The translations under genes and the position numbers were made by a program. DNA of 64,000 nucleotides from Coriolopsis trogii (taxonomy: Eukaryota > Basidiomycota > Agaricomycetes > Polyporales > Polyporaceae), in assembly GCA_020543525.1 (NCBI GenBank), contig JAHYIO010000001.1, positions 1,612,001 to 1,676,000 of the forward strand. Direction: 5' to 3'. Every line of letters begins with the position of its first letter. Within the stretch, counting starts at the first letter, position 1. The notes under the pieces are model-generated. The model was not told the origin of the DNA and searched no databases. It worked only from the letters and a program-made list of their open reading frames with translations. Positions 1 to 13,318 of the stretch are shown here, piece by piece.

Positions 1-2015
1 TGGCACAAGCTGCTTCACGTTACTTGCACCCAGCAGCTGCATCCCCCTGACAATCTCGCGCTCGAGGATTTTGACAGCCTTTACGACACCCTCTTCACCG
101 TACGCCTGAGCAGGCTAAGATTCAGGAAGTATTTCCAAATTGCCCAGACGACTACTCACGCTTTGTGCGTACAGGAAGGGTCGACCCAATCCCACGGCCG
201 TCGCGCCCAAACAGAGAGCCTTGAGCACATCTGAGCATCTCTCCATCAGCATCGTGCGTTTCGAGATGGATAGAACACGCCATTAACCTGTACCCCTGCG
301 GACGCCTCCGTCAAGATAGACTGTGAGTGATCGTGACAAGGTGAGCGACGTGAATGTTCACAACCTCAGATCACGGCGAACCTTCCATCTTAGTGAAGAT
401 GTCCGGTCGTTGTTGGCGTAATCTGTACAACACTTCAATGCCAGGGAGCGAGCTACGGTACTGTGGTCAGCGCATGACTCTCGCATTCGCTATGCTCGAT
501 TTTCTCTCACAATTCCAGTTGTCGACCTCCGTGATTGGAGATCAGGATCCCGTCCACGCCCGCCTCTGCTGCCAATACAGCGTCCTGTACACATGTGCGC
601 TTGAGACTCCGACAATATAAACGCAAACGATGCTACTTACATCGACGCATTGGATGCCCTTGATCAGAATCGGCAAGTCCGTCACTGAGCGCAGCCACGG
701 GATCGTCTTCTCCCATGTCATGTCCGCGTCGTCGTTCGCTACTAACGCCCCCGAAGTACCCAGCAGGTTCACTTCCCCGCTCTCGTCCTGCACCTGCTTT
801 ACCGGTAAGTCCGGTGAGCCGCCAGTCTTGTTCGCCTCCTCCGCTTCGCGCTCTTGTTCTTCGAGTTCGAACGGCGCGCGTATATCACGCTCGCGATTTC
901 CGGACACGATGGCGTCGACGGTGAGGAAGATGGCCTTGTAGCCAAGCGCGACAACTTCGCGCACGCGCTGCTCGGCGACCCGGTCATCCCGGTGTTTGTA
1001 CAACTGAAAGAAGAGCGGCTGATCCGGGGTCAGACGCGCTTCCGCGATTTGCGCATACGATAGCGACGCATTCGACGAGACCATCTGGATGATGCCTGTT
1101 CGTCCCGCACCCCGGGTGAGGTTCACCTCACCTGTTTAAATGGAGTGTCAGCGATGCGACATCATAAGTAGGTCTCGCTCTGTGTGTATGCTCTCACCGA
1201 GGGGATGTCCCAACCGCGCCAGTCCAGCGCTGCTGATAAAGACGGGTATTGACGACTTATAGCCGAGGATAGTGGTGGAGGGATCACAATTGGAAACTGG
1301 TCGCATGACGCGAGCGTGGAAGAAGAAGCGGGAGAATGCTTCGTTGTTCTCCCTGACGGCTGTTACCGATGTTAGAAGTCTTGCAACGTGGGGGACACGC
1401 ATGGTGAGCATGCGTACTCAATTCATCGTCCGCCGCTGATGTATAGTATGCATATGTCTTGTACGACAAGACTTTCCGTGCGGCATTCTGAGGCCTTCTT
1501 GAGCAAAAGACTAACTCTTCTGAAACGGCGACGTACCTCGATGTCCCAGAGACTCAGCATCCGGCTCAAGGGGAGTTTGGCGGCTTGAGCAGCCTCTATG
1601 CGCAGCTCGTCCTGTGTCTTCTTGCGGCTCTGGGCAGCCTCCTTCACAACACGTGCGGCGGCACTGTCAAGTGCACCGAGGTGCTTCTCACGAGGGAGGT
1701 TTTTGTCCAAAGCATCTGACGGATGAATGGGCTCGTACACAGCAGTCGCATCCTTTCCTCCATACTTCAGGATGATCGCGGCACCTCCTGGATGGTCCTG
1801 AACAGCAGCAGAGTGGTGTCAATGGGGAAATGACGGCTTTGAGTCCACGCACGGGCAAGAACTCTGTCACATCATAGACCTTGTTTTTGATGATGACCCA
1901 GCATGAGCTACAGGATTTCGCTGGGTAAGCCCGATCTTGTCGCGGTAGTGCATGATGGCACGCACCTCGGAGTGTTATGTTTCGATATCTCGTCGAGTGA
2001 GAACACCCGAGCCAT
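1..2015 (-). CDS. Flavocytochrome b2 / L-lactate dehydrogenase-like protein, copy 1 (3' end cut by window)
   Basis: Predicted FMN-dependent 2-hydroxyacid dehydrogenase with an N-terminal cytochrome b5 domain, the layout of yeast Cyb2, which oxidises L-lactate and passes electrons to cytochrome c. Translated minus-strand exons show the heme motif HPGG, a second likely heme His in IHPSDALDKNL, a tyrosine-bearing YYTSAADDEL segment, [34 protein letters not shown] and the catalytic SNHGGRQLE loop. These match the Tyr, Asp, Lys, His and Arg positions known from Cyb2. The start at 2015 (MARVFSLDEISKHNT) enters the b5 domain almost at once, so no mitochondrial presequence is visible. Several short introns are present and no break is seen. 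The last residues, after about [10 protein letters not shown], lie left of the window. It is a tandem paralogue of the next gene. The substrate could be another 2-hydroxy acid. Confidence 0.88.
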
Positions 2016-3242
2016 CTCGATATTGATAATGTGTTTGGCTGTTCACTGAGGTGTGAAAGCTGGAAGAGTAAGTCGCTGAAGAGACGGAAGAGACGGGTGA
2101 GAGAAATCATGACTATTTATACAAACCGCAAGGGGCCATACGGACATCGGTGAAAAGCATTGTCGGTTGATTCGGCTCTTTTAGGTGATCGTGTCTCGCA
2201 CACCCCTCGATGTCCGAAAGAGTACAGTCGGCAATTCGGACCGACAGTACGTACTACTATGAGATGGAGAACATTCAGTGCAACTTACTGGCACTGGCAG
2301 AAGGTCTGGAGCTCTCGGCAAATAATCGGAGGGACGGAGATCAGACTCACTGGCAGCCTCAACTGGCGTTCAGTGAAATACGAACTATTGGTCCGTTTGG
2401 CGTAGCGGCAGACGAAGGCTTGCATGAATACGAGTCATATGGACTTCGCTCGTATCGAAGCTTCAAAGTGGTGAACATGCAACGAGCGACAATTGTCAGG
2501 CTCTGCGCCAGAGGGCGCCCATAGCTGTCCCATGGAGTATAATGGCACTCTGCAGTGTAATAAAGTGAGGGCATGGTGCGGAGCATTACTCAAGACCTCG
2601 CGTGCTGCTTCCGTGCCCGGGGCGTACCTAGCTTCATAGACCAATGCCAAGCACCGGGCTTGACTCTACCTCAACGGGTTCCACAGGCTGGGCCGAGACA
2701 TCATGACATACCAGAACATAGCTGTCGAGTGGAAGATGCATCGCAGCCGAGATAGTTACAGATATGCTCCAACGTCAGCAGCTGGCAGAAGGAGGATAGC
2801 GTGCGCCGTGGTGTGATTGAGTCGATTACCAGACCTCAAGGTCCGCGAGATGAAGTGGATATCGATTCTCGACCGACCAATTCGGCATGAGGCTTAGGTA
2901 CTGGATATTGAATGCCGGTGAGGAGAGGCTGTCAGGAAGAATGGGAGCGACTCAACTGATACTCATACGAGGCTACTAGGGCTCTCGATGGGTCGTTCTA
3001 GTGAGCTATGTGCTATTGGGGCACGGACAGTCTGCGACATAATCGTTGTGTGAGGATTCAGCACCATGCAAAGCATGGGTATCAACTACTATCATCATAG
3101 GACGCTGGTTCTGCCAGTCCTGAAGTCTGTGCATGCACGATCTATGCACAACAAAAGTCAACATCGCAGCCCCCAAGGGAACTCATGATACGTATGCAAG
3201 ACTACAAATAAACAATAGCACGAGCATCTACAGGTCTAGGTC
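2016..3242. other. Spacer between tandem flavocytochrome genes
   Basis: About 1.2 kb without a supported gene. The part from about 2100 to 2450 resembles 5450-6000 upstream of copy 2, including similar TCTCG...TGTCC and GCGGACGAAG blocks. It is therefore part of the duplicated unit. The rest shows no recognisable coding or RNA feature. Confidence 0.5.
2114..2121 (-). promoter_or_regulatory. TATA box of flavocytochrome b2-like copy 1
   Basis: TATAAATA on the minus strand, about 100 bp upstream of the ATG at 2015. The same octamer sits at the same distance before copy 2, and the flanking bases (TCATGA just downstream on the minus strand) are also shared. Confidence 0.55.
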
Positions 3243-5355
3243 TCACAGTTTCGCAGCCACCGGTTGCCAGTTGACATGCTCGACCTGAGCGTTTTGATCA
3301 GCCGCGTATGCATTGATGCTAGATATGGGACTCACCATTGCTGGCACGAGTTGCTTCACGTTACTTGCGCCGAGCAGCTGCATCCCCCTGATGATCTCGC
3401 GTTCGAGGATCTTGACGGTCTTCACGACACCCTCCTCACCGTACGCCTGAACAAACAGATGAAGAGTCACCATAAGTTCGGCATACTAAGCAGGTACCTA
3501 CGCTTTGGGCGTACAGGAAGGGTCGACCCAACCCTACGGCCGTTGCACCGAGACAGAGAGCCTTGAGCACATCTGGGCATCTCTCCGTCAGCATTGTGTG
3601 TACATGAGAGTCACGGAGATGGCACTGACCGGTACCTCTGCGGACGCCACCGTCAATATAGACTGTGAATAATGATGAGCCACGTGATCGCTTATGCCCT
3701 CATACAAGACGGACCTTCCATCTTGGTGAAGACGTCTGGTCTTTGTTGGCGCAATCTATAGAGCACTTCAATGCCTGGGAGCGAGCTACGGAACGATGGT
3801 CAGCGCATGTATCTATTCCATCCGCAGTACTTGGCATTCTCTCACAATTCCAATTGTCGACCACCGTGATTAGAAATTAGGATACCGTCGACACCAGCCT
3901 CCGCGGCGAGAACAGCGTCCTGCACATGCGTAAGTGTGAGCCAGTGATATTGACGCGCATGAACCTACTCACCTCCACGCTCTGAATCCCCTTGATCACA
4001 ATAGGCAGATTCGTAATCGACCTCAGCCACGGGATCGTCTTCTCCCATGTCATGTCCAAGTCATCATTCGCAATCAACGCCCCCGCAGTGCCCAACAGAT
4101 TGGCTTCGCCACTGTCATCCTTCTCCTGCTTCGCGGGCAGGTCGGGTGAACCCTTGGTCTTGTCAGCCTTTTCCGCGTCACGCTCTTGCTCTTCAAGTTC
4201 GAACGGCGCGCGAATATCGCGCTCTCGGTTCCCGGGCACAAGAGCGTCGACGGTGAGGAAGATGGCCTTGTACCCAAGCGCTACAACCTCGCGCACGCGC
4301 TGTTCAGCAATGCGGTCGTCTCGGTGCTTGTATAGCTGGAAGAAGAGCGGCTGGTCGGGGGTCAGACGCGCTTCCGCGATTTGCGCGTAAGATAGGGACG
4401 CGTTCGACGAGACCATCTGTATGATGCCCGTGCGCCCCGCACCGCGCGTGATGTTCGCCTCACCTGTCGGAATGTGGTCAGCGTTTGGCGTTTGCGAGGT
4501 AATAGGTGGGTTCTGATTGGTGCTGGGGTTCTTACCAAGGGGATGACCCAAACGCGCGAGGGCGGCGCCGCTAACGAAGATGGGTATCGACGACTTGTAG
4601 CCGAGGATGGTGGTAGAAGGGTCGCATTTGGAGACAGGCCGCATGACGCGAGGGTGGAAGAAGAAGCGGGTGAAGGCGAGGTTGTTCTCCTTGTCGGCTG
4701 GTACAACTATCAGACGGCTTGGAACACGGGGAATCTCAGCGCGCATGCGTACTCAATTCATCGTCGGCCGAGGATGCATAGTATGCAAGTGCCTTGTACG
4801 AAAGGACTTTACGGGCGACGTTCTAGCGGGTCGTGGTGTTCGAACGGTGGTGTAACATTGTCGATACGTCAACGTACCTCAATATCCCAGAGACTCAACA
4901 TCCGGCTCAAAGGAGGTTTAGCAGCATGGGCGGCCTCTATCCGGAGCTCATCCTGCGTTTTCTTCCGATTCTGGGCAGCCTCCTTGACGGCACTCGCGCC
5001 GGCACTATCGAGCGTACCGAGATGCTTCTCACGAGGGAGGTTCTTGTCCAGAGCATCGGGTGGATGAATGGGCTCGTACGCCGCAGTCGCGTCCTTTCCT
5101 CCATACTTCAGAATGATCTTGGCACCTCCAGGATGGTCCTGACGAGAGTAGCGCATGAGAGAAAGCGTGATTGACGGCCTTGAGGGTACGTACGGGGAGG
5201 AACTCAGTCACATCATAGACCTTGTTGTTGATGATGACCCAACATGAACTGTAGTACCTCTCATTCTACGGCCGTCCTTATCGTGGTAGGTGTGGCGACA
5301 CGTACCTAGGAGTGTTGTGTGTAGAAACCTCGTCTAGAGAGAACGTCCTGGCCAT
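3243..5355 (-). CDS. Flavocytochrome b2 / L-lactate dehydrogenase-like protein, copy 2 (complete)
   Basis: Complete tandem paralogue of copy 1. In order: a cytochrome b5 domain from the start [17 protein letters not shown] through [16 protein letters not shown] and [15 protein letters not shown]; then the FMN barrel with [65 protein letters not shown] and [15 protein letters not shown]. The C-terminus is [11 protein letters not shown], then [14 protein letters not shown], ending in WQPVAAKL. Heme-binding His residues and the FMN-site Lys/His/Arg are all present. Introns interrupt the frame repeatedly; one splits DDEL from DKENN. No mitochondrial targeting peptide precedes the b5 domain, unlike yeast Cyb2, so a cytosolic location is possible. 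Over a stretch of about 160 residues it is roughly 85% identical to copy 1 by eye. The substrate is inferred from family resemblance only. Confidence 0.9.
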
Positions 5356-6415
5356 CTTGGTGAGCACGAGAGACTAGACTGTGCGTACGAGTTGTGGCGG
5401 CTGGTAGAGCAGGTGGCTGAAGAAGAGAAAGGGGCTGGGGAGGGAAGTCATGATTATTTATACGAGCCGTAAGAGGCCGCAAGGCATGGGGGCCATCCTT
5501 GGACGCCGTGGTCGAACTTTCAGGTGATCGTTTCTCGCCCGCGCCTCCATGTCCAAACGATCATACTCGGCAACCCGGACCGTCGGCACGATCCTCTTTC
5601 AGAACGCAAACTGATCTGAATGGATGCAAGTAAGTGCTGAAGCATCAAACTACGAGCCTCTTCCAGTTCGGCTGCAGGTATATGTGTACGTAACATGAAA
5701 TGAAACTATGAGATGGAATCGAACAAAGGCACGAACAAGCGAGGAGGAGGAGGAGCATTTGTGAAGCCGAAATATGTCGGGCTCCGTGCGTGATTCAGGT
5801 CAGGCACATGTGTATAGTGATAGGATAGCAAGTATAGGACTAAAAGCTAAAGTTGCCGATCTTCCTCATGTCACCCTGAATGAACTTTGTCGAATGATCT
5901 TCTCCGTACTTCACTGTGAACACGAGTCGGTCGTACCATCCGGGAGAGACAATGGACCCAAAGACCGACTTTGGGGTAGCAGCGGACGAAGACCTGTTTG
6001 ACTCAGAGCTCGTCGATCAACTACGGCGTACTCAGGTCAAAGATGGATGATTGTCAGTACTGAAACCATAGTCCATACAGCTGCAATCGATGCTGTAGCC
6101 TGGTGAGAGTTCATAAGCACGGGTTCTGCTTTTGAAGCACCCTGCGAGGATGATATCGCGGCCCTCTGAGTTGCTGGAGAGTTCGCGCGCATAGGCTAAG
6201 GCACCGGTGAGTGAGACCGTTGACCAATGACACTGACAGTAGGAAGCGCAGAGGGGATGGTCATGTGATGGGCAGGTTCGCGTTGTTTGGGCGTTGTTTG
6301 GCTCGGTCGTTGAAACGCACCTCAAACGTAACCTCCTTCACGGCCGTCTCTGTCTGCGTTCTCCTCCTCTCATCCTCATCCTCGTCGAGGATCTCTGACT
6401 TCGCCGCTACCAGCA
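5356..6415. other. Intergenic region, shared 5' side of two divergent genes
   Basis: Holds the promoter of flavocytochrome copy 2 and the 5' side of the SAP-domain gene. Part of it (about 5450-6000) is a diverged copy of 2100-2450. An AGGAGGAGGAGGAG purine run lies near 5740. No coding exon is supported. Confidence 0.5.
5455..5462 (-). promoter_or_regulatory. TATA box of flavocytochrome b2-like copy 2
   Basis: TATAAATA on the minus strand, 100 bp upstream of the ATG at 5355, matching copy 1 in both sequence and spacing. Confidence 0.55.
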
Positions 6416-8831
6416 ATGCCGCCGCCTCTGGATCGCGAGGCGCTCAAAGCTATGAAACGAGCAGATCTACAGAGATTGTGCAAAGTGCGTTCTAACCATT
6501 TGGTACGTAACCCGTTCTTACACTCACCCCAGTCGCTAGGACTATGGTATCAAGGCCAACCTCAAGACTGAATCATTAATTGATCTCCTGGCCGACACAA
6601 TCATGTCTGCTCGTCCGACTCCCCGCCCTCCACCCCAACGTGTCCCTTCCACTCGCGTCGCGTCTCGCTCATCCCAGACTTCTCGTCTAAGAGGCGCCTC
6701 GAGTTCTTCTGTCATCATACACGACACCGACGACGAGTATAACGCTGCTACAGATGATGCACGCAGTAGTTTGCCTCCACCATCACTTCCTCGAAGAAGT
6801 GAGATTACAGCTGCTGCAGCGCCGCGCCCTCGGAGAGCAAAGGATACCCAGTACAAGCTTGGTGTTGGAAGACCAACTGTAGCGGGGGGTACTGGTGCGC
6901 GGACTGTGACGAGAACGGCTAGTCTTGCGCAGAAAGGGAAGCGAGCCAAAGGGAGTCGGAGCGTCAAGCCCATGGAGGCTGCTATACAAGAGGAAGAAGG
7001 TGCGCTCGCTTCTTTCTCACAGCGTTTATGGTTGTGTGGCTCATCCCTTTCTTTCTCCTCAGAACCTGACCCCATGCAGAGCGACAGTAAGTGCGGAGGT
7101 GTTGTCGCAGGTCCCGTATACTTATATTCTCCCCAAGTGCCAGAAGCAGGGCCGTCTGGGACGACTCACGAGCCACCTGAGTTTGAACCACTCGCCACTC
7201 ATCTCCCTGTGCCAGATTTGCTCGGTGCTGTTCATCCTGTACCACCTTCAGATGCGTCCGAAGAGCTCAAGACCTACATCATGAACTTGGTATGATACTG
7301 CTCGCTTTGAAGCCATTATGAATGTCACATTCATCAGCGTTGTGCTTCAGGTCGCGCCTCTTCAGACCCAGGTCCAGCTTCTACAGGCCGAATTACAACA
7401 GCGATCGACGTCAGCGGCTGACATGAGCATGTTTGGCTCACAGATTCGCTCGCTTCAGAGCGAAGTAGCCTCTTTACGACCGCAAGCCGCTCTGGTACCG
7501 CAGTTGCAAGCGGAGGTCACCCAATTGAAAGAGGCTGTAGCTCTGCTCACTCAAGCTTCGATCACTTTGCCTTCCGGACCGTCTCCCAAGAGTCTGGGGA
7601 AAGCTCGTGCATCGTACGTCACAATGTGTATCCAGTTTCAGCATGCTCTGACGTTTGCCTGTGTTGATATAGGGAGGGCAGATCTGAAATAACTGTAGGG
7701 GGCATCGACATGACGCCTGGCATGCCTCATGATCATGAGGGGGATCCCGCATTTGCCCAGTCGTTACTTGGCAAGCGTCAGCGAGATCTGGATGATAGTC
7801 ACGTCACCGATGTTGTTGAAGCTACTCAGCAGGTCAATCCTAGTGGAGAGCGTCCAGACAGACGAGTAGTTCGGCCATCCAAGAAGCGACCCAAGCTCTC
7901 TAGTCAGGAAGAGGGGCAACAGGGGACATCTGTGGGTACGTCAGCGGCTGCGACAGCAGACAATGTCAACGGCGATGCGGATCATGGTGCTCGAACCGCA
8001 TTCACAATCTTCCAGGGTCCCGAAGAGCCGCTTGACAACTACATCGATCCCCCGCCTCCGACTACGCATCTATCCGACCTCTTCCCTTTCGATCCTGACG
8101 CTGGACAAGTCACGCCTCCCAATGCCATAGGCGGCGGTGCTATTCCTCGACCTCCTGGTGCAGACGAGAATGCGCCCAATCCTTACCTGAACTTCAATTT
8201 CAACTTTAATCCCCCCTTTTTCAATCCTGTTACCTCCACGCCATTCATCCCGAATCTCCCGCCATTCACGTACCCCGAGCCACCCACGTCCCCCTCTCCT
8301 GCAGCGCCGTCCGGTGGATTCGTCGAGCGAGCCGGAGGACGAATCGAGCGCAATGATCTGTTTCAGCCTCTGATTCGACATGCTCAGACGGAGACACAGA
8401 CACAGTCCGGAAGCCAGTCTGTCGTCGACCGCCCTACGAGCCGTGTTTCGATGGCCGCGACGCCACCACGCACCCGAACGCACTTAACAGTCCCCGGACC
8501 CGCATCAGGAAGCAGAGGCACGGTCGATGTGAGCGCGCTCATGGCTAGCGCCAGCTCCACACTGCCCACCGTGCCCGAGGCGCCGCAGGACGAGGACAGC
8601 AGCATGGCAGACAGCTCGAGCGTGCTCTTCGTGCCGCGGCGCACGGTGTCGAGCACGGAGGTGGGCATGCAGCTCGGGATGAGCAGCGCGCTGCCGCTGC
8701 CGCCCGAGACGCCGGGCGCGCCGATGAAGCGGACGATGTACGGGACGGAGCTCGAGGGCGACACGCGCTTTGGCGACTTTGGCGTCGAGGGCGTCGCGTC
8801 TGGCTTCTGGGCGGGTTTGGCGCGGCGGTAG
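6416..8831 (+). CDS. SAP-domain, coiled-coil protein with long disordered C-terminus
   Basis: Spliced gene starting MPPPLDREALKAMKR. Exon 1 (6416-6484) joins the exon at 6540 in frame to give ADLQRLCKDYGIKANLKTES, a typical SAP-type helix-extension-helix that in other proteins binds AT-rich DNA or RNA. A basic Ser/Pro/Arg-rich segment with the acidic stretch HDTDDEYN follows. Next come leucine heptads at 7351-7600 (LQTQVQLLQAELQQR and LQAEVTQLKEAVALLTQ) that predict a coiled coil. The exon from about 7681 to 8831 is long and low-complexity, with a KKRPK basic motif, an Asn/Phe-rich NFNFNFNPPFFNP patch and many Ser/Pro residues. The last part probably ends in GFWAGLARR. Introns near 6998-7062, 7292-7351 and 7615-7670 restore the frame. 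Probably a nuclear chromatin or transcription protein; no specific orthologue is recognised. Confidence 0.7.
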
Positions 8832-9886
8832 CCCCGGTTTTGTTTGCGACACCCCCCTCCCCCTTGTTTTTGTTTGTTTTCCGTCTTTATACTGTTTCTG
8901 ACTACTGCCCACTGCCCACCCACACCACTTTTCCCTCCGACATTGCGCAACCCCCCTTCTCCTGATATCCTGCGAAACCCCACCCCTTCCGTCGGTGGGC
9001 AGTGCAGTACTCCGCCAGTCTTGCTTACTGGCCTTTCTCCCTTCCCGTCTCCCCATGTAATGCTCCCTCCTGCTGCTTCTGGAGGTCGAACGAGGGACTG
9101 TGATGACATTGCATAAGCATACGAATTCCTCAGCTGAGACGTGTTTCTTCTGTGTTTGTAGCTACCTACTTACCGATGACTGTGTCCTTACGGTCGTAAT
9201 ACACCCGGCCACCCCGCTCGTTTCCGTCTCTTTCCCCTTTGTTCGTTCTGCCCTTTCTGAGCCGATTGCGAGCGGTGCGTGGGTCTGTGCGTCGTACATT
9301 GTGCAAATCCCTTTCGATTCTCGAGTTCGCGACTGTTCGCATTCCGACGTCCATCGTCAAACGTTGACAATTCTCCTGGCTAGCGTCGACCCCGTCTGTC
9401 CGTTCGGAAAAGTATACTTGAAGTCTACCTTACATTGGCCGACGGGCCGTCCCTTGCTCCCCTCCCGTCGCTCTTAAAGGTGATCAATCATAGTGGGCGA
9501 TCCAGACGGTGCTCACAAGCCCCTGTGATCGATGACCGCGTCTCTGGGTTTCCAATGCCATTACGTTCCCTCCATAAATATGTAAGATACAACAGCCGTC
9601 AGCAGCGGCAGCAGCAGAGTCGAGAAAAGGAGCCAAGGGCGCGCGTGCGCGCGCGCAACCCCTAGGTTTGTGCGCCCGGGTCTCCAAGGTATATAAGTGA
9701 TTGCGAAAGCGGTGGGCGGACGTCGTTTGGTGTGTCGGGAAGCTAGCAGATGGGGCTGTTCCCGCTCCCTTTCCCCCCCGCCCCGTATCCAATTCCGTTG
9801 ATGTTTCGTTTCCGTGTCTATGTCGTAAGAGGTCTGCGCAAGGGGGCGAAGGGCGAAAGGGCGAAAGGGCGAAAGGTGCGAGTGCT
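8832..9886. other. Convergent intergenic region with simple repeats
   Basis: 3' sides of the SAP gene and the MAP kinase gene. It contains a GCA/GCG short repeat near 9599-9616, an alternating purine-pyrimidine GC tract at 9639-9657, and a tandem GGGCGAAA repeat at about 9844-9875. No coding exon is supported. Confidence 0.5.
9844..9875. repeat. Short tandem repeat, GGGCGAAA unit
   Basis: About four copies of an 8-bp GGGCGAA(A) unit end just 12 bp beyond the MAP kinase stop codon (9887), so the repeat would lie in its 3' UTR. Confidence 0.7.
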
Positions 9887-11823
<1,937 letters not shown>

Positions 11824-12483
11824 TACGGGTGCTGATGAAGAGTAGTAATGTGGGGAGAGAGAAGGAGAAGGAGAGTCAAAACGCTGAAGGAGGGAAGATC
11901 AAAGGCGTTAAAGGCGAAGAAGGAAGAGCGAATGAATATGGGCTGGACGAGGAGGAGGAGAGAATAAGTAGTTAGAGAATCAAAGGCGGCGTGCGTGCGG
12001 CCGGATAGGATATTGAACAGTCTGATGTGAATCAACATGTGCGACATGATGGACTGTTACCATGCTGATGTAGACAGCCACTGGCAACTTGGCAGTACAT
12101 ACTGGGTGAGCTCACACAGGCAGACAGCGTTGAGAGGAGAGCAGTTGCATGGCAGATATGTAGATACAGGAGAGCACGCTAAAGAATGAGAGAAAGACGC
12201 AGAAGATGAACGAGACTTGGGCAACGAAGGCAGCCTTAGGCAGGACGAAGCAGAGCCTCAGAGTCGGTGGATGATCAAGCTCAGTAGCGCTCATTGCCAG
12301 GCCCGCTCATTGGCCTGAGCCGGGCGTCTCTGCCACGCGAGTTTGCAGATCACTTTACCGCCTTCCGGCCTCTGATCCGGCCAGGGGCGGGGCGGGACCG
12401 GAGAGGCAGGCGGTGCATTGCGGGGAGCCCGGCGGCGAGGCGGGGTGCACTCGCTCTACACGGCCAAATGGCGTTTTAAAAGG

Positions 12484-13318
12484 TTTCTATTAGCCGAGGG
12501 TTCCAAAACAATTCCATAGGGCATTTTGGAATCATTTTGCGCAGGCGCCCCGGCAAGAAGAGGCGCTCACCGGCCTCGCTTGAATCATCGCTTATCGTAG
12601 TCGAAATCTGGGTCTTATAAATTCCTTACAAGACCGGAAGCTCCGGCAAGGGTGCCGATGTCATGTCCTGCTAAGGGAGTCATGATATTCTCACGGTTAA
12701 AATTCTCTATAAAATCCCCTCCCTCCTCCTGTCCGTTCCCCTCCGCTCTTTCCCCCGTCCCTCCACTCAAGTTTGCCAATTCCCTTCTGGTCGCTGTGGA
12801 GGAACACGTCTGTGAGTGTCTGCGAAGTTTCTGTGTTGACGTTGTTCACTTACTGACAATATCATATCAGCAAGTCGTTGTCCTCAACGACATCTGTGAC
12901 ACCGTTCACAATCTACAGGCAGGTGAGGATCATATGATACTAATGGCATACATATCTGTGCCCGCGCTGTATTAGTACCCTATAATTGTATCACACTGTT
13001 TGTATGAACCATAATGCAACAATGAACCAATTGTACTGGAATAACAACAATCTCTCCCAAAGGCCTAATGAGTGAGAGGAAAAGGCATGCAACGCAGCAG
13101 CAATGGTGCTGGAGGAGCCTGCGAGGAGGGCCGAATGCTACATCATCATTGGACGGCCGCGTGAGACACTTCGGTCGCTTGCTCTCTTTGATGGAAATCT
13201 ATCACAAGCAATTCTAAAGAATTCGCAAAATGGCCACTTTGGAATCATTTACATCGACAATATTGGAGTGTGCTCTCCAAGCGATTTGGGATCAATTCCA
13301 AAGCTCGGCTAATAGAAA
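12484..13318. mobile_element. Putative non-autonomous element with short terminal inverted repeats
   Basis: The 15-mer TTTCTATTAGCCGAG at 12484-12498 is repeated exactly in inverse orientation at 13304-13318, about 835 bp apart. Inside each end there is also a 13-bp direct repeat TTTGGAATCATTT (12525-12537 and 13238-13250). No transposase frame lies between them. No clear target-site duplication was found, so the outer limits and the class (MITE-like, or remnant) remain unproven. Confidence 0.45.
12708..12960 (+). other. Possible short spliced transcript without a recognised ORF
   Basis: TATAAAA at 12708-12714 is followed by a CT-rich stretch. Then comes an intron-like segment 12812-12870 with a GTGAGT donor, an ACTGAC branch-point-like motif and a CAG acceptor, and a second GTGAGG donor at 12923. 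No ATG opens a frame of any length across the joined exons. It could be a non-coding transcript, a decayed gene, or chance. Confidence 0.25.

Noticed and set aside
1412..1480. Apparent frameshift in flavocytochrome copy 1 between DDEL and ENNEAF
   Set aside because: A 63-bp intron (GTACGC...ACAG) is present at the same site in copy 2, so no break.
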